A DNA stretch of 64,000 nt, from contig NHNW01000010.1 in NCBI GenBank assembly GCA_002786025.1, positions 62,001 to 126,000 on the forward strand. The letters run 5' to 3'. Position 1 is the stretch's first letter. Every line of letters starts with the position of its first letter. Source of the stretch: Zasmidium citrigriseum. Taxonomy: Eukaryota > Ascomycota > Dothideomycetes > Mycosphaerellales > Mycosphaerellaceae. The position numbers and the translations under genes are program-made. The notes under the pieces were generated by a model. The model did not search any database. It worked only from the letters and a program-made list of their open reading frames with translations, and was not told where the DNA came from. Positions 56,866-64,000 of the stretch are shown here, in pieces.

Positions 56866-57771
56866 TTAAAACGGCATCATTCGATTGCTCTCCATCTTGC
56901 GATGCGTCCCTTGTGCTGGCGCTGGACTCTGTAGCAGGTCATTCCTGTACATCGGATTACTCTCCACCAGCCTCTTCCAGTACATCCATCCTTTGCCTGC
57001 GGAGCCTTTGTTCATCATTGCACTCCCTCGCATCTCCTGTCGACTCAACGGCTGGACCTTGAGCTCTCCTGACGCAACAACCGAAAAGTCTGTAGCGGAC
57101 ATCTGGATTTGAGCGTTCTGCTGTGTGTAAATGGCCCTCCAAACGGCCTCCTGGAGATTCTCGCCCCAAGTCACGAAGCCATGGCCCCGTTGGAGAACGA
57201 CCGTGTGCTCTGGAAGACTGGCAGTCTGGTTCGACGTCGAGAATGAAGCAGCCAATCGATCCCCTAGTTCATTCGTGTTCACCAACATGTTCCTCTCTGT
57301 TGATCCCGATATCGATGTGCTTTGAATGCCTTCATCATACACCTCCCCAATGTCCCAGACCGGCACTGTCTCTCCGAGAAAGCCTGACATGTGATACATT
57401 GGCTTCAATCCAACGCCACTGACTCCGGCTGCAACCACCGATGGGCTGTGACTGTGGACCACCGCATTGACGCTTGAGTAACGTTTCAGAACTCCCGAAT
57501 GGCAGAATCTCTCGCTGTATGGGTGCGTGCTACTGCCCATATCGCCTTGATGAACGGGAGTGCCATCTGCGATGTTGTAGAATGCTTGGTCGGATTTATT
57601 GGTCACAAATGCTGGGCCTGGACCGCCGGTCATGTAGAATGTTGACGGATTCTCTGGATTGCGAAGGGAGATATGGCCGAACCCGTCAGTCAAGCCATAG
57701 TGGTCTAGGATGTGGTTTGCTGTTATGAGGTCGGAGAGCGAGGTCTGGAGGGTTGAGCTGAGGTTTGCCAT
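56866..57771 (-). CDS. Class II aldolase/adducin domain protein
   Basis: Single exon, 301 residues from ATG 57771. The fold is that of zinc-dependent class II aldolases and epimerases such as fuculose-phosphate aldolase. Visible are the N-terminal helix region (TANHILDHYGLTDGFGHISL), the glycine-rich phosphate region, the zinc-binding pair in NAVVHSHSPSVVAAG and a third His in LQRGHGFVTWG. Fungal members of this branch act on unidentified small hydroxy-ketones or acids, so no substrate is assigned. It is convergent with Cwc22. Confidence 0.88.
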   Translation of the reverse strand: MANLSSTLQTSLSDLITANHILDHYGLTDGFGHISLRNPENPSTFYMTGGPGPAFVTNKSDQAFYNIADGTPVHQGDMGSSTHPYSERFCHSGVLKRYSSVNAVVHSHSPSVVAAGVSGVGLKPMYHMSGFLGETVPVWDIGEVYDEGIQSTSISGSTERNMLVNTNELGDRLAASFSTSNQTASLPEHTVVLQRGHGFVTWGENLQEAVWRAIYTQQNAQIQMSATDFSVVASGELKVQPLSRQEMRGSAMMNKGSAGKGWMYWKRLVESNPMYRNDLLQSPAPAQGTHRKMESNRMMPF

Positions 57772-58262
57772 GATGTATCCCACGCGATTTAGTTACCTTG
57801 CTCTTGAGGATCTCCTGAAATGTGACTTGTTCATGACCTGTCGCCCAACTTGTCAACGGCTGAGGACTATGTATTCTCCACGAGAACCAACCTGAACTCT
57901 ACATGCAAGATCTTCTGATGACGCAAGCCTGAGATCTACATCTGCATTCAAGGTGACTTAGCTCGGAGGCGCGTCTAAAAGGTGTAAACCTCGCAGTCCA
58001 ACTCACCGCGAATGCGAAGCTCTCAAGCTCCTTCATCGGACAGAGGATGGACTGCGATGTTCAGTCACTTAAGAAAGAAATGTCGAAGACTGACCCGCTC
58101 GTGAACAAGAAAGTTCGATGGCTATGATTCCATTATACAACTCCCAAATTATGCACAAGAATACATGGCTGTAGATCGACGCTCCTTCGTAGTTCTCATC
58201 TCTGTTTGCGGCCTCTGAGATCTTGGTATATGGCTTCTTGGAATGTCACACGCGTCTTGCCT
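57772..58262. other. Intergenic region between two minus-strand genes
   Basis: About 0.5 kb: promoter of the aldolase-like gene and 3' flank of the Fat1-like gene. No specific element. Confidence 0.45.
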
Positions 58263-60400
58263 TTACAGCTTCGCACTGCCAGCATTGATCGATTCCCAGT
58301 CTCCCTTGGTAAATCGAACATACTTGTTGGAGCCAGGAGGTAGCCAGAAGAGTTCGTCATCGGCAGTCTGGTTTGGATCGGCGCCTTGGTTCCTCAGAGC
58401 AACTTTTTGATGCTTCATCGTTCCGGTCACCTCGAGCTCCTTCATGATTCGGAGGAACAACGGTACGGCATATTTGGGAAGCCTTCTCCTTGCGTGTTCG
58501 GCCAATTCTGCTCCCAATGGTCCGTCTAGCGATTGACCTTCTGTTAGGCCGACCGCAGCACAGCCAGCTCGGCCGTCGTGGTTTGGCAACTGAATTCCAT
58601 ATACGTTTGCTTCCTTGAGGGCAGGGTGGGATCCTAGAGCCTCGGAGACTTCAGCCGTGCTGACGTTCTCACCCTTCCAGCGGTAAGTGTCACCGATACG
58701 GTCGACGAACCACCACCTGAAAAAACAGCATGTCAGCGATCGTACTAAGTAGGCTTAACTTGCTCTCAGTAAACTCACCTTCCGTCAGCATCACGCCTTT
58801 GGAGATCTCCACTACGGTAGTAGGCATCACCCTTGGCGAAGACATCTCTGATGATTTTGCTTTTGGAGGCCTTGTCGTTGCCGTAGTACCCCTGAAACTT
58901 GTCGTTGATGTTCGCTGGATCGAGCCAGTAGATGAGCTCGCCGGGTTCGTCCGTGTCCGCCTTGACGCAAAATCCAGTTTTGGGATCGCGGTGGGGCATA
59001 TCCGTCTCATGATTGTGCTTGACAATGACTTGTTGCCCTCCGAAGAGTGTCCGAGTGATCAGTCCTTGTCTGCCGATAGCACCTCGATAGAAAGAGTTGT
59101 TGCTGTACACCATGGAAGCTCCTGGACCTTCTGTCGCACCGTAGAATTCGCAAATAGTTGGAACGTTGAATCGGTCCTTGAACTTCTGCCATACATCAGG
59201 CCTCATTCCGTTTCCGAAGGCGACTCGGAGATTATGGGCCTTATCGTAGGGACCCGGAGGGCTGGTGACGAGGTATCGACACATCTCACCGATGTACTGC
59301 ATAACAGTTGCCTTGGTCTCGGTGATTTGCTTCATCTGAGTTCGGGGCGAGAACTTTGGAGCCACGACAATGGTGCTGCCGAATCCGAAAGCCTGGCAGA
59401 CACCCAACACAGACGCCGAGGTGTGGTACAATGGCATGGCCGTATAGTAGCGATCGTCTGGCTTGAGTGCAAGCAATCTGGGGAAGAAGTACTCTCCAGA
59501 GATGGGCTTTGTCCAAGACACATTCGCAGCTTTTGGCAATCCAGTCGTTCCAGAAGTGTAGATGAGGATGGCCGGATCGGTAGCGACGGTGCCGGATCGT
59601 TGCTCGTCCGGAGCTCTGTAAGGACTCAACGCCTCGATTTGGGATTGCAGCGCAGAGTCGAGAACGACTGTCTCAATGGCACGCCCCTTCTCGTCAGCGC
59701 TGAACCGGGCTCTCGCCTCGTCCGTGAGACATTCCACCAGGCCCTCGTCAAGAACCAGCAATCTCGTGGTCGAGACTGTGACGCAATGAATAAAAGCGTT
59801 GTCTCGTAGGTTGCTGTTGATGAAGGCTGGGGATGCACCGAGAGACCACAAGGCAAACCACATCCACAAGAATTGCGGTGAGTTGCGGAAGTCCATGGCG
59901 ATTATTTCGTTCCTCTTGACACCGTACGTCTCCTTCAGCCATCTGGCGTACTTGCTGTCCATGTATTAGCATCGCCTTTCTACTATCCGATCTCTTTCCA
60001 GCGCAACTCACAGGACCATGTCGTATGCCTCCGCCCATGTCCACTCCGTCTTTGCGTGCGGCTGCTCTTCATTGTGAGGGATGACGAGGAAAGGGCGATT
60101 GGCGAACTTGGGGTTCTTCGCGAACTCTTCGAATCGGTAGAAGGAGTTGACTCGGTCCTGCTTTTCGAGACGGCTGGTGTAAATTTGGAAGGAGATGGCC
60201 GTGTAGACGCCCCAGATGTCAGCAGAGAGGTGGTATTTTGCGTTAAGGTATGCTAGGATGGCCCCGGCGGCGGGCAAGGACTGCGTCAACGGTAGCTCTC
60301 TGAGGCTCTGGGGCAGCGGGATTCCTATTGAACCGTTGGTTAGCTGGGGTCCCCGTAGCTTGCGCGCACGTGGGAGTGGGAGCGCACTGGGTATCTTCAT
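58263..60400 (-). CDS. fat1: Fat1-like (very) long-chain acyl-CoA synthetase with PTS1
   Basis: Activates long-chain fatty acids to CoA esters and may aid their uptake, at peroxisome, ER or plasma membrane. Four exons: 60400-60388 (13 nt), 60324-60012, 59954-58779 and 58716-58263, with introns of 63, 57 and 62 nt, giving 651 residues. The first intron is stop-free and in frame, with a GTGCGC donor and CTAAC branch site; removing it gives MKIPRIPLPQSLRELPLTQS. A hydrophobic segment follows (PAAGAILAYLNAKY). The AMP motif is ILIYTSGTTGLPKAANVSW, then ICEFYGATEGPGASM and the FATP-type YYRSGDLQRRDADGRWWFVD. The C-terminus is GSAKL: AKL is a PTS1 peroxisomal signal. Confidence 0.94.
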
Positions 60401-61260
60401 GGTGAAGGGTCAAACAGCTTGCGCTGAAGGTACAGAAGGATGACAGGAAGAGGAGAGACATGGCATAGGTAAGAATGCTGCCGTCCATCGCTAGCCCGCG
60501 CGCGGCACTGCACGCCGATGTCCAGGCGCAATGTTCCTCGACGCACCGCCTGCCTTTGGCCTCGATACGATCAAACAGCCGAGGCAGCCCTGCCATTGGA
60601 TATGCGCACGGAGCCCGCGAGGCACGCGGCGTGCATGGCATTGCATGGGTGCCGCTCACGCTCACCTTCCGTCCTCCGTGTCTTCACTTGTGACCTGCTT
60701 TGTCGACTTGCTCGACTCTTCTCACATCTGCGCTCTGGACTTGGGTAGCTCGCGTAGTAAACGAGCACTGGCCCTTGGAATGCCGCAAGACTCGGCACTC
60801 GGCTCAGCCTTATCCAAAGCTCGAACTCCCGAGCCATCCCTTCCTCTCTGATGTGTAAACGCACACGCCTGCCACTGTCGACCTCGATACAGATCTCCAC
60901 GATGCGAGCGATGAGTAACAGGTATGGACGTGTTCCGCTTGGCATGCAGTCAAGCCACATAGCATCGTTTTAGGGCAGCTATCGCTTCAGCCGCTCACAG
61001 CTATCTCGTGGCACCAAACCAGCAAGTATATGGAGCGACTGACAAACCAGTCGTACGCTCAGACACACTCTCCTTACTGTTCTACACTGCCATTTCCAAT
61101 CATCAGCTGGGCGCCTTACAGGGCGGAACTCGATGCTGTCTCGACAATTCCGCTGCCATAGTCCAAACTCTATTTCGACCTCACTTGTCGATTGATATAT
61201 GAAGGAGCGGCCGACGCCCAGATGGAAGCAGGACTCAACACAATTGACAAGCATCGAAAC
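60401..61260. promoter_or_regulatory. Divergent region, Fat1-like / amidase
   Basis: About 0.86 kb between divergent starts. It holds both promoters. Overlapping frames at 60475-60960 lack features. Confidence 0.45.
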
Positions 61261-63157
61261 ATGGACTGGCAATCGATCGCAAAAGAACGACAGGACCATC
61301 GCTCCAAGACCATCGACGCTGTCCGGCCTCCAGTACCAGACGTCCCGCAAGATCTACCACTTAATGTGACCGGCATTCCTCGAAAGCTCCTTCCCGAAGA
61401 TGTCATAGCCATCACCGAGACAGCCCCAGAGCTTCTGTTGCGCAAATTGGCTTCGGGTGAAACGGCATGCGTATCTGTGACCACGGCTTTCCTCCAACGA
61501 GCTGGGCTTGCATCGAGACTGACCAACTGTGTCACCGAACTGCTACCCGACTATGCGTTGGCGAGAGCTCAGTACTTGGACGACTACCTCCGCAAGCATG
61601 GAAAGCCTGTCGGACCTCTGCATGGGCTGCCTATCAGTACGAAGGAACACATTGGTATCAAAGGCCTGGACCAGAATGGCGGATTCATCTCATGGGTTGG
61701 ACGAATTGCGCCTGATGATGCCACCATTCTCAAGCTACTCTGGAACGCTGGAGCGGTCTTCTATGCCAGGACTACGGAACCGCAAACGTTGATGCATTTG
61801 GAGACGTCGAACAACATCTACGGTGTGACGGTCAATCCTTATAACTCCAAGTTGACTGCTGGAGGAAGCAGTGGAGGCGAAGGAGCATTGCTGGGAATGA
61901 AGGGTAGTCCTCTTGGAATTGGGACGGATATAGGTACGTGATGTCTCTGGTTCTGCCTTTCTAACTACGCTAATGATATGCTTTTTGCCAGGTGGCTCCA
62001 TTAGAGTCCCAGCAGCGAACAACGGAGTGTTTGGGCTTCGTCCAACATCGTATCGACTCCCGATTGGTGGAGTCGTCGCAACAGTAGGTAATACGGCTGG
62101 CTGTCGACACGATCTGTGCTGACTATTGATTCCGCAGATGGTCGGCGAAGAACTCATCATACCCGTCATTGGTCCCCTCGGTCAAAGCGTCGAAAGTATC
62201 AAGCTTTTCATGAAAAGTATCATAGACCAGCAGCCATGGCTCTACGACCCATCCCTTCTTCCCTTCCCCTGGCAGGACAGCTCCAACCGGACACTCCTCC
62301 GCAAAGGCCCAGACGGACGAGGCAAACTTCGCATAGGCTTAATGCCAGACGACGGCATCGTTAAACCCCACCCGCCCATCCAGCGAGCTTTCAAATCGCT
62401 CGTCGACAAGATCAAAGGCCACCCCGACATCGAGCTTATCGACTTCCCTCCTTACAAGCACGACGAAGGCTGGCGCATCATCTCAACTCTGTACTTCGCT
62501 GACGGAGCTGTGGAAGAATACGAGGCCATCGACTCGTCTGGAGAACCCTGGCGTCCCTTGAGCGACTGGATTATCAAGGAGAATCCGAATGTAAAGAAGT
62601 ACACTCTGGACGGGAGCTGGAAACTTGTTCTGCAGCGAGAGGGATACAAAGAGGCATATGCAAGGCATTGGAATAGCATTGGTACTGGATTCCCGGGTCC
62701 TGACAATGATAGATCTCTCACCAAGGATGCGGATCAATCGTTGGATCAGATGGTCGATGTCATATTATGTCCGGCCGGTGCTGGTGCTGCTCCTCCGTTG
62801 GACTGTACTAAGTATTGGTCGTATACCAGTCAGTGGAATTTGCTCGACTATCCTGCTGTGGTGTTTCCAACTGGGCTTTCGTGCGGGTCGGAAGACAAGG
62901 TCGAGAAGCACTATAAGCCGAGGAATGAGCAAGACGAGTACAACCACAGCCTCTGTGAGTTCATGAGCCCAAAGACGCCTGCGGGAATACTTGCTCAACT
63001 AACGTCCCTCTTAGACAAACCGGAGACGTACACAGATGCACCGATTTCGTTGCAGCTGGTGGCAAGACGGTATCAGGATGAGAAGCTTCTCGAGGCTTTG
63101 GAGATGGTCTTGGACATTGCTGGACTGCCGAAATCGACCACAGAGTCCAAGTCTTGA
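61261..63157 (+). CDS. Amidase-signature hydrolase (acetamidase/FAAH-like)
   Basis: Hydrolyses an amide using the Ser-cisSer-Lys triad. Three exons: 61261-61933, 61992-62083 and 62138-63157, with introns of 58 and 54 nt, giving 594 residues. The catalytic Lys is in LPISTKEHIGIKG, the cis-Ser in LTAGGSSGGEGALLGM, and the nucleophile Ser in GTDIGGSIRVPAANN, split by intron 1. Fungal relatives include acetamidase AmdS and fatty-acid amide hydrolases, so the neighbouring acyl-CoA synthetase makes a fatty amide plausible but unproven. The start at MDWQSIAKERQ was preferred, with A at -3. An in-frame ATG 13 codons upstream (61222) is possible. Confidence 0.92.
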
Positions 63158-63256
63158 AATTTGACGATCTATTGATACATTTTTTCACGCCTCTCTCATG
63201 ATCCCATAGACCGAAATTTATGCACACATTCGAGCCTCTTGCTCGACTCCACAGCT

Positions 63257-64000
63257 CTATTGCTTCCCATTCATCGGCTGCAATTTCGGCGACGCCATCT
63301 GCTGTTGGCTATCCGCCACAAGGAAGGCAAGTTCGAGCGCCTGCTTCTCGTTCAATCTCGGGTCGCAGTAAGTGTGGTAGGCCTGGCTCAGGTCCTTATC
63401 CTGAAGGCCTTCACTACCACCAGTGCATTCTGTGACAGCGTCTGCGGTCAACTCGAGATGAACACCTCCCAGGTAGGACTTGCATTCCGTATGGATCCGC
63501 AGCGCTGCTGACAGCTCCTCGAAGATGTGCTGGAAAGATCGTGTCTTGATGCCTTCTTCCGTGGAACGAGTGTTGCCATGCATCGGATCACATTGCCAGA
63601 CGACTATGTGCCCTGTCTTGCGTACCGCTTCGATATGCTTGGGAAGCATGTCGTTGATCTTGTCCTTGCCGTAGCGAGTGATGAGGGTTACTTTCCCGAT
63701 CTCTTTGCGTGGGTTGACGAGATCGAGAATTTGGCCAAGGTCCTCTACTTTCGTTGTTGGTCCGACTTTGATGCCGATTGGATTCTCGACGCCTCGAGCG
63801 TACTCCAGGTGTGCATGGTCGACTTGTCTGGTGCGGTCACCTATCCAGATGAAGTGTGCACTGGTGTTGTAGTATCCAGTGTCTGTCGCAGAGATATCTC
63901 TGGGAGATATTCCGTTGCCTTGGAACGCATCGGGCTGGGAAGGAAGTTTGTCGCGATTCGATGGGTGCCGCAGTCTCCTTGTCAGGCCCTCTTCGTATGC
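63257..64000 (-). CDS. Class II DAHP synthase, C-terminal part (5' end outside window)
   Basis: Catalyses the first step of the shikimate pathway, condensing phosphoenolpyruvate and erythrose-4-phosphate. The frame is open from base 64000 to the TAG at 63257, giving 247 residues of what should be a protein of about 450-480. Plant/bacterial type II motifs are clear: HFIWIGDRTRQVDHAHLEY, GIKVGPTTKVEDL, WQCDPMHGNT with the metal-binding His, GGVHLELT with the metal-binding Glu, and YHTYCDPRLNEKQALELAF with the metal-binding Asp. All visible ligands are intact. It is unrelated in sequence to the Aro3/Aro4 class I enzymes also found in fungi. Convergent with the amidase, 99 bp apart. Confidence 0.95.
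   Translation of the reverse strand, partial: AYEEGLTRRLRHPSNRDKLPSQPDAFQGNGISPRDISATDTGYYNTSAHFIWIGDRTRQVDHAHLEYARGVENPIGIKVGPTTKVEDLGQILDLVNPRKEIGKVTLITRYGKDKINDMLPKHIEAVRKTGHIVVWQCDPMHGNTRSTEEGIKTRSFQHIFEELSAALRIHTECKSYLGGVHLELTADAVTECTGGSEGLQDKDLSQAYHTYCDPRLNEKQALELAFLVADSQQQMASPKLQPMNGKQ

Noticed and set aside
58730..59809. 359-codon plus-strand frame
   Set aside because: Antisense to the Fat1-like gene; composition is that of a shadow frame.
1..64000. tRNA, rRNA, transposons, CRISPR arrays, telomeric repeats
   Set aside because: I looked by eye for tRNA B boxes with matching arms, long direct or inverted repeats, transposase or polymerase motifs and regular spacers, and found none. 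A tRNAscan or repeat search would settle it.

Overview
This window is nuclear DNA of a filamentous ascomycete (Pezizomycotina; a Dothideomycete is my guess from gene style, not something I can prove here). The evidence is short spliceosomal introns of about 45-100 bases with GTRNGT donors and CTRAY branch sites, dense single-gene transcription units on both strands, and fungal-only families such as Pal1, the vacuolar M28 protease, a Zn2Cys6 regulator and GH2 beta-mannosidase. I see no transposon, CRISPR array, rRNA or tRNA. I reconstructed 27 protein genes by joining exons by hand. Every complete model comes out as a whole number of codons, except that the BAG gene lacks a resolved start.

Left part (1-31 kb), mostly housekeeping: Stm1-like ribosome factor (3' end outside the window), AP-1-like bZIP factor, alpha-arrestin, a mucin-like membrane protein, an ankyrin protein (Yar1-like), RNA polymerase III subunit C11, Pal1, Mediator MED31, splicing factor SF3b5, SMC5/6 subunit Nse3, a secreted isochorismatase-fold hydrolase, an Ark1/Prk1-type kinase, a methyltransferase-like protein and the TBP-removing ATPase Mot1. 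Several pairs are divergent and share short promoters (SF3b5/Nse3 257 bp; ankyrin/C11 362 bp).

Middle part (32-49 kb): an acyl-CoA ligase with a PTS2-like peroxisomal signal, a membrane BAG-domain co-chaperone, ribosomal protein uL13, a secreted serine carboxypeptidase, a 3.1-kb stretch with no recognisable gene, a Zn2Cys6 transcription factor, the vacuolar membrane protease Pff1 and a YwbE-UBZ two-domain protein.

Right part (50-64 kb): secreted beta-mannosidase with eight exons, spliceosome factor Cwc22, a class II aldolase-like protein, a Fat1-like acyl-CoA synthetase ending in a PTS1, an amidase-signature hydrolase and the C-terminal part of a class II (plant-type) DAHP synthase cut by the window edge.

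The most notable signals are gene-structure ones: two genes whose first coding exon appears to be only the start codon, a 19-nt microexon, one GC-AG intron, and four stop-free introns of length 3n that a simple reading-frame search reads straight through. Two acyl-CoA ligases carry different peroxisomal targeting signals. I found no clearly undescribed multi-gene system.
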